From Nesterenkonia sandarakina (GTDB lineage: Bacteria; Actinomycetota; Actinomycetes; Actinomycetales; Micrococcaceae), in contig NZ_JACCFQ010000001.1 in assembly GCF_013410215.1 (NCBI RefSeq), positions 2,356,001 through 2,420,000 of the forward strand: a DNA stretch of 64,000 nt. Reading direction: 5' to 3'. Below, one piece after another: positions 17,489 to 25,293 of the stretch; position 1 is the stretch's first letter; each line of letters begins with the position of its first letter. A program made the translations under genes and the position numbers. The notes under the pieces are model-generated. The model did not search any database, had not been told where the DNA came from, and saw nothing but the letters and a program-made list of their open reading frames with translations.

Positions 17489-18232
17489 TCAGTGGCGACC
17501 CACCCCGCGTGCGGCCTCCACGGCGGACTGCGCGCCCTCGGACCAGACGCTGCCATGGCCGGGGAGCAGGTGATCGGCCCCGGTGCGGGAGATGGCCTCG
17601 AGTGAGTCGATGGCCTGCGCGGTGTTCTTGGTGGCGGCGCCGGCGACGATCTGGGGACCCGTCTGCCCGGTATAGGGATCCAGGGTCACCAGCGCGTCCC
17701 CGGTGAACACCGCGCGGCGATCGGGGAAGTGCAGGATGCAGTGTCCGTCGGTGTGTCCCGGGGTGTGCACCGGCACGGGGAAGCCGGGAACGTCCAGCAC
17801 CGATCCGGCCGTCATCAGCTGCACGCCGTGGACGCCTTTGACGGTCAGCGCGCCGGCGCCCACCATCCGTCCCAGCAGCGGCAGTGACCGCGGGTGGCCC
17901 AACGGGTAGAGCAGCCGGTTGCGCTCGGTGGCGTAGCGATACGGCTTCGTGGCCAGCTCGGCGTCCTCGTGGTGGATGATCACCGGAATCCCCAGGCTCT
18001 GCTGGGCACGCAGCGCGAAGCCCAGGTGGTCGAAGTGTCCATGGGTCAGCACCAGCGCCTTCACCTCATAGGGCATCCGGTGGCGCGTCTTGAGCACCTC
18101 CATGACCTCGTGCCACATCCGTGGCAGTCCGGCGTCGATCAGGGTGATGCCGTCCTCGGCCTCGACGACGTAACAGTTCACATTCGCCTGCGAGATGAGA
18201 TGGATGCCAGGGGCTACACCGTATTCGATCAT
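17489..18232 (-). CDS. MBL fold metallo-hydrolase
   Basis: A 247-residue metallo-beta-lactamase-fold hydrolase. The metal-binding motif HGHFDH is at residues 64-69; further ligands are H in VHTPGHTDGH, D in FTGDAL and H in LLPGHGS. The substrate (lactone, thioester, or other) cannot be assigned. The N-terminus NCYVVEAEDGITLIDAGLPRMW is normal for glyoxalase II-like members. It is a single gene downstream of nothing obvious, convergent with the TetR gene. Confidence 0.87.
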   Translation of the reverse strand: MIEYGVAPGIHLISQANVNCYVVEAEDGITLIDAGLPRMWHEVMEVLKTRHRMPYEVKALVLTHGHFDHLGFALRAQQSLGIPVIIHHEDAELATKPYRYATERNRLLYPLGHPRSLPLLGRMVGAGALTVKGVHGVQLMTAGSVLDVPGFPVPVHTPGHTDGHCILHFPDRRAVFTGDALVTLDPYTGQTGPQIVAGAATKNTAQAIDSLEAISRTGADHLLPGHGSVWSEGAQSAVEAARGVGRH

Positions 18233-18316
18233 GTGCTGCAGTTCCGTTCCGTGAGGGGTTGCGTCAATCCTGGTTCTCGGAACAGCGGTTGGTCAAGCGT
18301 GACCCGGGACCACAGA

Positions 18317-18354
18317 CCTGTGGCCCTCACCCGGATGCGGGTGAGGGCCACAGG
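18317..18354 (-). terminator. Strong hairpin terminator downstream of the DEAD-box helicase gene
   Basis: A 16-bp perfect stem (18317-18332 with 18339-18354, arm CCTGTGGCCCTCACCC) and a 6-nt loop. It lies about 60 nt past the helicase stop, between it and the MBL gene on the same strand. Confidence 0.78.
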
Positions 18355-18412
18355 TGCTGGACTCGAGAGTCCGACCAGGCGGACAGAGCGATCCGGCCGC
18401 CCCAGGAACAGA

Positions 18413-19891
18413 TCAGCGTGCCGGGCGGGAGGACCGTCCGGCTGCGGATGCGCCGCTGCGACCCGAGGGGCGACCGCCGCGGGCGGACCCGGCGCCGCGG
18501 GACTGACCCCCGGAGCCTCCCGAACCGCCGCGGGAGGGGCCTCCGCCGCGCGGGGAGGACCCGGAGCGACGGCGGGGCTGCTGCTGCTGGACCGGTGCCC
18601 GCGGGGCGGGCTTGACGAACTCGGCGGTGGCGCCGACCAGCTCGCTCACGGCCTCGGATTCGGAGTTGACCCGGATCGGGTGCACCGCGATGGCGGCCTT
18701 GCGCAGCAGCGCCTGGGTGTCGCGGCGCTGCTCGGGGAGCATCACGGTGACCACGTCACCGGCGCTGCCGGCGCGGGCGGTGCGACCGGAGCGGTGCAGG
18801 TACGCCTTGTGCTCGGCCGGCGGATCCACATGGACCACCAGTTCCACGGAGTCCACGTGGACGCCGCGGGCTGCCACGTCGGTGGCGACCAGGACCTTGA
18901 TGTCGCCCTCGCCGAAGGCGGCGAGGTTGCGGTCACGCTGGGACTGGGAGAGGTTGCCGTGCAGGTCGACCGCAGGGGTGCCCTGTTCGGTGAGCTGCTT
19001 GGCCAGCTTCTTGGCCTGGTGCTTGGTGCGGGTGAAGAGGATGCGGCGTCCGGTGCCGGAGGCGAGCTGCTTCACCAGGTCGCGCTTGTCGTCGTTGTGG
19101 ACCTCGAAGACGTGGTGGGTCATCGCCGAGACGTGGGAGGTGGCCTCGTCCACGGAGTGCATCACCTGGTTGTTCAGGAAGCGCTTGACCAGCTTGTCCA
19201 CACCGTTGTCCAGCGTCGCCGAGAAGAAGAGCCGCTGCCCCTTGGCGTCGGTCTTCTCCAGCAGCCGGGTCACCACGGGCAGGAAGCCGAGGTCGGCCAT
19301 GTGGTCTGCTTCGTCGAGCACGGTGATCTCCACCGACTCCAGGGACAGGGCGCGCTGGTTCAGCAGGTCCTCGAGGCGGCCGGGGCAGGCCACCACGATG
19401 TCGACCCCGGACTTCAGCGCGTTGATCTGGCGCGACGCCGCGACGCCGCCGAAGATCGTGGTGGTCTTGAGGTTATAGGAGGCGGCCAGCGGTTCCAGCA
19501 CCGCATTGATCTGGGTGGCCAGCTCACGGGTGGGGGCCAGCACCAGGCCCAGCGGGCGACCGGGACGACGGCGCCTGGCCGCGTCCTTCTCACCGAGGCG
19601 GGCGACCATCGGGATCGAGAAGGCGAGGGTCTTGCCGGAGCCGGTCTTGCCGCGTCCCAGGACATCGCGTCCGGAGAGCGTGTCGGTGAGGGTCTGCTGC
19701 TGGATGGCGAAGGCTTCGGTCTTGCCGTCCGCTGCGAGAGCCCGCACCAGGGGTGCGGGGACGTTGAGCTCGGCGAAGGTCTGGGTCTCAGAAATGGCGA
19801 GGGCCTTTCGGAAAGCGCCGGACACAGAGAAGGCAGGGATGTACCCGCCGGGGGCTGGTCTGGCATGGGGCGAAGGCATCGGTTGATGCAC
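18413..19891 (-). CDS. DEAD/DEAH box RNA helicase
   Basis: A 492-residue ATP-dependent RNA helicase acting on structured RNA in ribosome assembly or mRNA turnover. The motifs run in order: Q-motif region FAIQQQTL, Walker A GRGKTGSGKT, PTRELATQ, DEADHMADLGF, FSATLD, RILFTRTKHQAKKLAKQL, VATDVAARGVHV, and HRSGRTARAG. The C-terminus after about residue 420 is a basic, glycine/serine/arginine-rich tail (GGGPSRGGSGGSGG) typical of RNA-binding tails of RhlE/CsdA-like helicases. The start is uncertain: MHQPMPSPHARPAPGG is low in conservation, and a start nearer AISETQTFAEL (about residue 33) is possible. Confidence 0.93.
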   Translation of the reverse strand: MHQPMPSPHARPAPGGYIPAFSVSGAFRKALAISETQTFAELNVPAPLVRALAADGKTEAFAIQQQTLTDTLSGRDVLGRGKTGSGKTLAFSIPMVARLGEKDAARRRRPGRPLGLVLAPTRELATQINAVLEPLAASYNLKTTTIFGGVAASRQINALKSGVDIVVACPGRLEDLLNQRALSLESVEITVLDEADHMADLGFLPVVTRLLEKTDAKGQRLFFSATLDNGVDKLVKRFLNNQVMHSVDEATSHVSAMTHHVFEVHNDDKRDLVKQLASGTGRRILFTRTKHQAKKLAKQLTEQGTPAVDLHGNLSQSQRDRNLAAFGEGDIKVLVATDVAARGVHVDSVELVVHVDPPAEHKAYLHRSGRTARAGSAGDVVTVMLPEQRRDTQALLRKAAIAVHPIRVNSESEAVSELVGATAEFVKPAPRAPVQQQQPRRRSGSSPRGGGPSRGGSGGSGGQSRGAGSARGGRPSGRSGASAAGRSSRPAR

Positions 19892-20040
19892 TCGGTCGCC
19901 GCGAGAAAATCACTGCTGAAACGACGACCGGTGGATACACACGGTCGCGTTGATCAAGGCGTTCTTACGACGCAGGCAACCCACAAGGGTGGGCACCAGA
20001 ATCCCCACTCTACCTCATGGCGCCACCGACAGAATCCGGA

Positions 20041-21426
20041 TCACTTGCCGCTGATCTGGCTGTAGTGCTCCAGGGCCTCCTCGCGGGAGGCCTTGAGATC
20101 CACGATCGGGGCGGGGTAGTCCGGGGTGTTCAGCTCCGGGATCCAGGCGCTGACGTAGTGGCCTCGGGGGTCGAAGCGCTCGCGCTGCCGTTCCGGGTTG
20201 AAGATCCGAAAGTACGGTGCGGCGTCCATCCCGCAGCCGGCCACCCATTGCCAGTTCGCAGGGTTCGAGGCGGCGTCCGCGTCGACCAGGGTGTCCCAGA
20301 ACCATGCCTCCCCTTCACGCCAGTCGATGCCCAGATTCTTGATCAGCAGAGACGCCGAGGCCATCCGGACCCGGTTGTGCATATGCCCGGTCTCCCAGAG
20401 CTGGCGCTGACCCGCGTCGACCCAGGGGAAGCCGGTCTCCCCTTTGGCCCAGGCGCGGAAGTCTTCGGGCGCCTGATCACGGGTCTTCCAGGGGTAGGCG
20501 TCGAACTGGGCGCGCAGATTGGTGTGCGGCAGCTGCGGGAAGTGGAAGAGCAGGTGCCAGCAGAACTCGCGCCAGCCGATCTCGGAGAGGAACTTCTCCA
20601 CCGCCTCCTCGGTCTCCTGGTGCGCCGCATGCCACACCTGGCGCGGGCTGAGCTGACCGAAGCGCAGGTAGGGCGAGATCCGCGAGGTGTTGTCTCCGGC
20701 GGGAACATCGCGTGCGTCGTCGTAGTCCTCGAGCTGATGATTCAGGAACTCGCTCAGCCGAGCGTGACCGCCGGTCTCGGTGGGGGTCCAGTTCTCCCGC
20801 AGCCCACCGGCCCAGTCAGGACGGGTGGGCAGCAGCTGCCAGTCCTCGAGGTTCCCTGCGCCCTCACTGATTGTGGGCAGGGCGGCCTCGGCGTCTGCGA
20901 TCGGGCCCAGGGGAGTGGGGCGCTGAACAGGAGCGCCGGGGTCGCGCACGCTGATCTGCTTCCAGAAAGGGGTGTAGACCTTGTACGGGCCACCGGTGTT
21001 GGTCTCCACGGTCCAGGGCTCGTGCAGCAATGAGGCGTTGAAGCTCTCCACCTCCACACGCTGCTCGGGCAGCGCGGCCTTGATCCCGGCGTCCGCTGCT
21101 CGTTCCGGCCCGCCGTAGCGCCGCGACCACTGCACCTTCTCTGCGCCGAGCTCCTGGGCCAGTGCAGGCAGCAGCTTCGCCGGGTCTCCGGCGCGCAGCA
21201 GCAGCGGGATGCCCAGCTCGGCGAGATCGGCCTTCAGGGATTCCAGCGCGTGGTGCAGCCACCACTTCACGGCGCCTCCGAGTGGGCGCACCCCGGGGCT
21301 GACCTCGTCGAGGACGTAGAGTGCGACGACGTCGCCAGGCCCCTCCGCGCGCTGGCAGGCGGTGAGCAGCGCCTCATGGTCTGCGGTACGCAGATCGTCG
21401 CGGAACCAGATCAGCGTGCGGGTCAT
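20041..21426 (-). CDS. Deoxyribodipyrimidine photo-lyase (cryptochrome/photolyase family)
   Basis: A 461-residue light-dependent DNA repair flavoprotein. The N-terminal alpha/beta domain begins MTRTLIWFRDDLRTADHEAL. The FAD-binding domain contains TSRISPYLRFGQLSPRQVWHA, EIGWREFCWHLLFHFP, TGFPWVDAGQRQLWETGHMHNRVRM and NWQWVAGCGMDAAPYFRIFNP, so it looks like a functional class I CPD photolyase. The start at 21426 gives the family N-terminus; earlier in-frame codons are not conserved. It lies upstream of the helicase gene on the same strand with a 149-nt gap in which I see no feature. Confidence 0.94.
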   Translation of the reverse strand: MTRTLIWFRDDLRTADHEALLTACQRAEGPGDVVALYVLDEVSPGVRPLGGAVKWWLHHALESLKADLAELGIPLLLRAGDPAKLLPALAQELGAEKVQWSRRYGGPERAADAGIKAALPEQRVEVESFNASLLHEPWTVETNTGGPYKVYTPFWKQISVRDPGAPVQRPTPLGPIADAEAALPTISEGAGNLEDWQLLPTRPDWAGGLRENWTPTETGGHARLSEFLNHQLEDYDDARDVPAGDNTSRISPYLRFGQLSPRQVWHAAHQETEEAVEKFLSEIGWREFCWHLLFHFPQLPHTNLRAQFDAYPWKTRDQAPEDFRAWAKGETGFPWVDAGQRQLWETGHMHNRVRMASASLLIKNLGIDWREGEAWFWDTLVDADAASNPANWQWVAGCGMDAAPYFRIFNPERQRERFDPRGHYVSAWIPELNTPDYPAPIVDLKASREEALEHYSQISGK

Positions 21427-21526
21427 CAGTGCCCTTTCGGCGAAGCGTCGCCGCGCGAGCGGCCGTCCTGGCTGGCACAGTAGCAGGAGAACCCGCTCAT
21501 CAACTGGGGTAGCTAAGGAGATGTCG

Positions 21527-21865
21527 TTGACTGAGGAAACACCCTCCGCCGAGGAGGACCGGCGTTGGCTGGTGATCAAGGGGCGACGGTGGCGCCGGAC
21601 CGATCCTGCGCTGCCCGAGGAGCTGGTCACTGCCCTGAAGTCGCACCTGGGCCGCGGCCGGTCCGGTGTCGCGGCCGGGAAGAAGACCGGCGACGCGGAG
21701 CGGGTGACCGCCTCCCGCAAGCGGGTCGGGCTGGCCAAGACCGGACTGGGGGAGCGCGGCCCCTACTGGTGGGAGCTGCCGGAGGCGCAGCGGATCAGTG
21801 CCGCGAAGGCGGCTCTGACCGAGCTCGATGCACTGGATCCCGAGGATGAGACTGCGTCGCAATAA
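21527..21865 (+). CDS. Conserved small hypothetical protein (often labelled biopolymer transporter Tol)
   Basis: A basic protein of about 112 residues with the conserved pattern RRWLVIKGRRWRRTDPALPEELVTALKSHL, then a lysine/arginine-rich helix and ALGERG-like LGERGPYWWELP. Similar actinobacterial proteins carry the label biopolymer transporter Tol without experimental support; function is unknown. An ATG at 21521 abuts the Shine-Dalgarno AAGGAG with no spacer. The in-frame TTG at 21527 has a normal 6-nt spacing and is preferred. Its TAA stop is inside the left arm of the palindrome controlling the next gene. Confidence 0.72.
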   Translation: MTEETPSAEEDRRWLVIKGRRWRRTDPALPEELVTALKSHLGRGRSGVAAGKKTGDAERVTASRKRVGLAKTGLGERGPYWWELPEAQRISAAKAALTELDALDPEDETASQ

Positions 21866-21885
21866 ATAGATTGCAATCTATTTAT
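21862..21885 (+). promoter_or_regulatory. 24-bp perfect palindromic operator upstream of the zinc-sensing ArsR gene
   Basis: Each arm is ATAAATAGATTG (21862-21873), mirrored perfectly at 21874-21885, an AT-rich island in GC-rich DNA. It ends 20 nt before the regulator's GTG start, and its left arm includes the stop codon of the preceding gene. Position and symmetry fit an ArsR/SmtB operator with autoregulation. Confidence 0.75.
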
Positions 21886-21905
21886 ATGTGTGGTGTTCTC
21901 TACCT

Positions 21906-22241
21906 GTGAGTGAGAATCAGGCGCTCGTCAGCGCGGCCCAGCTCTTCAAGGTCCTCGGACACGAGTCCAGGCTGAGGCTGCTGTGCCTGATGGCGGAGTC
22001 CCCGAGGACGGTGACCGAGCTGGTGATCATCACCTCCATGTCGCAGCCGCTGGTCTCCCAGCATCTGCGGACCTTGAAGCAGGCCGGGCTCGTGCTGGCC
22101 GAGCGTCATGGCCGGGAGATCGAGCACCGTCTGGCCGATGACCACGTGGCCCATGTGATCACCGACGCCATCGCTCACGCACAGGAGCCCGTCACCCAGG
22201 ATCAGGCGGCTGAGTCCGCCCCAGAAGGAGCATCATCATGA
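21906..22241 (+). CDS. ArsR/SmtB family zinc-type metalloregulator
   Basis: A 111-residue winged-helix repressor. The DNA-binding part is FKVLGHESRLRLLCLMAESPRTVTELVIITSMSQPLVSQHLRTLKQAGLV. The alpha-5 metal site is complete: D-x-H-x10-H-x-x-E, read in DDHVAHVITDAIAHAQE, as in SmtB and CzrA, which sense Zn(II) or Co(II). There is no alpha-3 cysteine pair, so arsenic or cadmium sensing is unlikely. The GTG at 21906 follows the palindromic operator. Its stop overlaps the ATG of the His-rich gene by 4 nt (ATGA). Confidence 0.88.
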   Translation: MSENQALVSAAQLFKVLGHESRLRLLCLMAESPRTVTELVIITSMSQPLVSQHLRTLKQAGLVLAERHGREIEHRLADDHVAHVITDAIAHAQEPVTQDQAAESAPEGASS

Positions 22242-22405
22242 CTGAGAACCCCACTGCAGAGCACGCTACTGCCGAGCACAAGCTGGAGGATCACACCCAC
22301 GGCGAGAACTGCGGCCACGAGGCGCTGGAGCACGGCGATCACGTGGACTATGTCCACGACGGACACCGCCATGCGGCTCACGGTGACCACTACGACGAGC
22401 ACTGA
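22238..22405 (+). CDS. Small His-rich (zinc-binding) protein, 55 residues
   Basis: A 55-codon gene starting at an ATG that overlaps the ArsR stop by 4 nt. The product starts MTENPTAEHATAEHKLEDH and ends with HRHAAHGDHYDEH; 13 of 55 residues are histidine, with one cysteine (ENCGH) and many acidic residues, and no membrane segment. Such composition suggests a soluble zinc buffer or chaperone. Similar actinobacterial proteins are sometimes labelled zinc transporter permease, which the sequence does not support. Control by the palindrome at 21862-21885 is inferred from the overlap. Confidence 0.82.
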   Translation: MTENPTAEHATAEHKLEDHTHGENCGHEALEHGDHVDYVHDGHRHAAHGDHYDEH

Positions 22406-22428
22406 GTCGACGCCGGCGGACTGTTCCG

Positions 22429-22510
22429 GCGACCACAGCGGCGGCGACTACAGCGGCGACTGAGCCGGCGGCGACAGCGGCGGCGACAGCGGCGGCGACC
22501 TTGGCGGCGA
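22429..22510. repeat. Degenerate short tandem repeat (GGCGGCGAC units)
   Basis: A run of units close to CGGCGGCGACAG, repeated imperfectly between the His-rich gene and the terminator at 22567. On the minus strand it encodes the proline/serine-rich tail (SPPLSPPLSPP) of the membrane protein ending at 22448, so unit changes would alter that tail's length in steps of whole residues. Confidence 0.6.
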
Positions 22511-23083
22511 TACCGCCTCAGGGACGACATCGTGCCGCTGAGGCGGCGTGCTGAGCACCCCGAGATGAGGGGGCCCCGAGCGTGGGGCCCCCTCTTTCGT
22601 GCTCTGACGCCGCAGCAGCGCGAGTCCCAGCAGCGCCAGCATGATCTCCAGCAGCGCGAGGCCTGAGGCCACTGGCAGCAGCAGCTGATGCAGTCCCTCC
22701 GCGTGAGCTTCGGAGGAGGCGATGGGGGTGGCTGCCCCTGCCCAGGAGTCGTGCGCATGGGCTCCCTGGAGCTCCGGGGCGGTCGTCTGGTCAGGCGTCG
22801 CGCCTGTGCCGAGCTGGACTGAGTGTGCCGCCGTGGGCGAGGCGTGGCCGGTGAGCATCCCGAGATGGGTTGCGAGCATCGCGGCGTTCATCACCGCGAT
22901 CACGGTCCAAGAGCGCATGCTTGCGGCCCGCCACAGATGCCCCGCGCATGGAAGGCAGACGATGGCCATGGCGGCCATCAGCAGGGCGGCTCCCAGGTGG
23001 TGACCCTGGCTGAGCATCACCAGGTGCAGCAGCCCAGAGGCGGCAGCTCCAACGGCAGCCACTCGGCGGATCACAATTGTCAT
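22448..23083 (-). CDS. Hypothetical His/Met-containing membrane protein divergent from the amine oxidase
   Basis: A 211-residue protein with four predicted membrane segments: VAAVGAAASGLLHLVMLSQG, LGAALLMAAMAIVCLPCAG, SWTVIAVMNAAMLATHLGML, and LLLPVASGLALLEIMLALLGLALL. Histidines and methionines lie at segment ends (HLVMLSQGHH, THLGMLTGH), with a His-rich loop (GAHAHDSW, SSEAHAEGLHQ). The tail is proline/serine-rich. No family is recognised. It shares an 81-nt intergenic region, with the TTGAGC palindrome, with the copper amine oxidase gene, so co-regulation is plausible; a copper-related role is a guess. The last 45 codons run through a plus-strand terminator hairpin, so the true C-terminus is uncertain. 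Confidence 0.62.
   Translation of the reverse strand: MTIVIRRVAAVGAAASGLLHLVMLSQGHHLGAALLMAAMAIVCLPCAGHLWRAASMRSWTVIAVMNAAMLATHLGMLTGHASPTAAHSVQLGTGATPDQTTAPELQGAHAHDSWAGAATPIASSEAHAEGLHQLLLPVASGLALLEIMLALLGLALLRRQSTKEGAPRSGPPHLGVLSTPPQRHDVVPEAVSPPRSPPLSPPLSPPAQSPL
22567..22594 (+). terminator. Terminator for the ArsR/His-rich operon, embedded in the opposite-strand gene
   Basis: An 11-bp perfect stem GAGGGGGCCCC/GGGGCCCCCTC with loop GAGCGT, followed on the plus strand by TTTCGT. The orientation of the T-run fits termination of the upstream zinc operon. It lies inside the 3' part of the minus-strand gene 22448-23083. Confidence 0.7.
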
Positions 23084-23103
23084 GCGCAGCTGACCCTTCC
23101 GAA

Positions 23104-23148
23104 ACACATGTGAAATGTGTCATATTTATTGTTGAGCGTGCGCTCAAC
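23104..23148. promoter_or_regulatory. Inverted repeats in the amine oxidase/membrane protein intergenic region
   Basis: GTTGAGCG-TG-CGCTCAAC at 23131-23148 is an 8-bp-arm palindrome whose 16-bp core TTGAGCGTGCGCTCAA (23132-23147) recurs as TTGAGCAGATGCTCAA at 26972-26987. A second inverted repeat ACACAT-N5-ATGTGT lies at 23104-23120. CATATT/TATTTA sequences between them are possible -10 elements. The palindrome sits just before the Shine-Dalgarno of the amine oxidase gene, where a bound repressor would block transcription. Confidence 0.65.
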
Positions 23149-23164
23149 TATAAGGAGGATCACC

Positions 23165-25159
23165 ATGGCTGACAAGACCCCGGCCCAGCAGTCCCGCCAC
23201 CCCCTGACCCCGCTGACCGTGCCTGAGATCGAGGTGATGCGCGGCGTCCTGGAACGTGAGTCGCTGCTGCATGAGGCAACCCGCGTGTCCTATGTGACGC
23301 TGCGCGAGCCCAGCAAGGCAGACGTCATCGCGTGGACCACGGGCACGAAGCTGCCCCGGGAGGTGTCGCTTCTGCTCACCGACCTGCCCACATTGACCCT
23401 GACTCAGCTCGTGGTGGACCTGGACCGCGAGTCCATCGTCGCCCGGCACGAGGTCAACGCGGTGGAGCAGGGATCAGCGCCGAGCTTCGATGAAGACCTC
23501 GCCGGCGCGGATCCGATCGTCAAGGCCGATCCGGCCTGGGTCGAGGCGCTCGCCCGGCGTGGGGTGGAGGATCTGGACAAGGTCGTCGTCGTCGGGCTCT
23601 CGGCCGGGATCTTCGGCTACGACGACGAAGTCGGTGTGCGCGTGGTCCGCGCCCTGGCCTTCCGGCAGGACTACCCCAGCGACTCCGTCTGGGCGCACCC
23701 GATCGACGGCGTGGTCGCGCATGTGGATCTGACCAATAAGAAGGTCCTGCGGGTCGTGGAGACCGAGGTCACCCATGTCCCAGAAGAGTCAGGGGACTAC
23801 CTGGACCCGGCGGTGCGCGGTGAGCACCGCACCTCGCTGAAGCCGATCTCCATCACCCAGCCCGAAGGAGTCAGCTTCAGCCTCCAGGACGGCGTGCTGG
23901 AGTGGGAGAACTGGAAGGTTCGGGTCGGCTTCAACGGCCGTGAAGGTCTCACGCTGCACCAGCTGAGCTTCCACGATCAGGGTGTGGACCGTCCCATCCT
24001 CTACCGCGGCTCGATCGCAGAGATGGTGGTCAACTACGGGGACCCCACGCCGACCCACGCCTGGCAGAACTACTTCGACGTCGGGGAGTACCAGTTCGGC
24101 CGGCTGGCCAACGCCCTGGAGCTCGGCTGTGACTGCAAGGGTGAGATCAGCTACGTGGACGCCGTCGTCGTCGATGACCTGGGACATCCCAAGACGCTGC
24201 GCAACGCGATCTGCATCCATGAGGAGGACTACGGCATCCTCTGGAAGCACAGCGATGACTTCTCCGGCACCAGCGAGGTCCGCCGGCAGCGCCGGCTCGT
24301 GGTGTCCTTCTTCGTCACCGTGGGCAACTACGACTACGGCTTCTACTGGTACCTCTATCTGGACGGCAAGATCGAGCTCGAGTCCAAGGCCACCGGGATC
24401 GTCTTCACCTCAGGCATGCCGTCGCCGGACTACCCCTACGCCACCGAGCTGGCACCAGGACTCGGAGCCCCGGTGCACCAGCACATGTTCTGCGCCAGGC
24501 TGGACATGACCGTGGATGGGACACGCAACTCGATCGATGAGATCGACGCGGTCCAGGTGCCCACCAGTGAGCAGAACCCGTGGGGCAACGCCTTCACCCG
24601 CAGCATCACTCGGCTGCGCTCCGAGAAGGAAGCCGTCCGAGACGCCAAGGGCTCGGTGGGCCGGGTCTGGCAGATCAGCAGCGCGGAGAAGACCAACCGC
24701 ATGGGAGCTCCCACGGCGTATCAGCTGCATCCCGAGGAGAGCCCCACGCTGTTGGCGGCCGAGGACTCCTCGATCCGTCGCCGCGCGGCGTTCGCCGGGC
24801 ATCACCTCTGGGTGACCCAGCATCATCCGGACGAGCAGTTCCCGGCCGGTGATCAGGTGAACCTGAACCCCGGCTACGGCGGACTGCCCAGCTACATCGC
24901 GCAGGATCGTTCGCTGGAGGGTGAGGACCTGGTGCTCTGGCACACCTTCGGGCTGACGCATTTCCCGCGCACCGAGGACTGGCCGATCATGCCGGTGGAC
25001 TACGCCGGATTCACCCTGACCCCCAACGGCTTCTTCGACCGTAACCCCACCTTGGACGTGCCCCCAGAGCCCTCGGGGCACTGCGCAGCCCCGGCGAGCC
25101 CGGCCCGCGAGGCCGATGCCGAGGGTGCGGACAAGTCAAGCGGCTGCGGCTGCAGCTGA
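23165..25159 (+). CDS. Copper-containing primary-amine oxidase (tyramine/phenethylamine oxidase type)
   Basis: A 664-residue TPQ enzyme that oxidises primary amines to aldehydes, ammonia and hydrogen peroxide. The TPQ precursor is Tyr389 in GNYDYGF, the catalytic base Asp305 in FDVGEYQFG, and the copper ligands His438 and His440 (VHQHMF) and His599 (LTHFPRTEDWP). Each is offset by exactly 7 from the Arthrobacter globiformis phenylethylamine oxidase residues (382, 298, 431, 433, 592). The ATG at 23165 has a perfect AAGGAGG. The C-terminus ends in SSGCGCS. No signal peptide is visible, so it is cytoplasmic. Regulators, a permease and aromatic degradation genes follow. Confidence 0.96.
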   Translation: MADKTPAQQSRHPLTPLTVPEIEVMRGVLERESLLHEATRVSYVTLREPSKADVIAWTTGTKLPREVSLLLTDLPTLTLTQLVVDLDRESIVARHEVNAVEQGSAPSFDEDLAGADPIVKADPAWVEALARRGVEDLDKVVVVGLSAGIFGYDDEVGVRVVRALAFRQDYPSDSVWAHPIDGVVAHVDLTNKKVLRVVETEVTHVPEESGDYLDPAVRGEHRTSLKPISITQPEGVSFSLQDGVLEWENWKVRVGFNGREGLTLHQLSFHDQGVDRPILYRGSIAEMVVNYGDPTPTHAWQNYFDVGEYQFGRLANALELGCDCKGEISYVDAVVVDDLGHPKTLRNAICIHEEDYGILWKHSDDFSGTSEVRRQRRLVVSFFVTVGNYDYGFYWYLYLDGKIELESKATGIVFTSGMPSPDYPYATELAPGLGAPVHQHMFCARLDMTVDGTRNSIDEIDAVQVPTSEQNPWGNAFTRSITRLRSEKEAVRDAKGSVGRVWQISSAEKTNRMGAPTAYQLHPEESPTLLAAEDSSIRRRAAFAGHHLWVTQHHPDEQFPAGDQVNLNPGYGGLPSYIAQDRSLEGEDLVLWHTFGLTHFPRTEDWPIMPVDYAGFTLTPNGFFDRNPTLDVPPEPSGHCAAPASPAREADAEGADKSSGCGCS

Positions 25160-25293
25160 GCTGGCGGGGTCAGCCGACGGGGTCAACCGGCAGACTCACG
25201 GCGCTCAGCCGCGGGCCGGTGTTGAGTCCGGAGGCGCCTAGGGGCCTTGGGGGGCCTGCGAGTCTGGGGCAGGCGCAGGATCCTTCAGGCGCA

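Noticed and set aside
17894-20065. A 723-codon plus-strand frame opposite the helicase
   Set aside because: Antisense to a complete DEAD-box helicase and crosses its terminator; no motif or ribosome-binding site.
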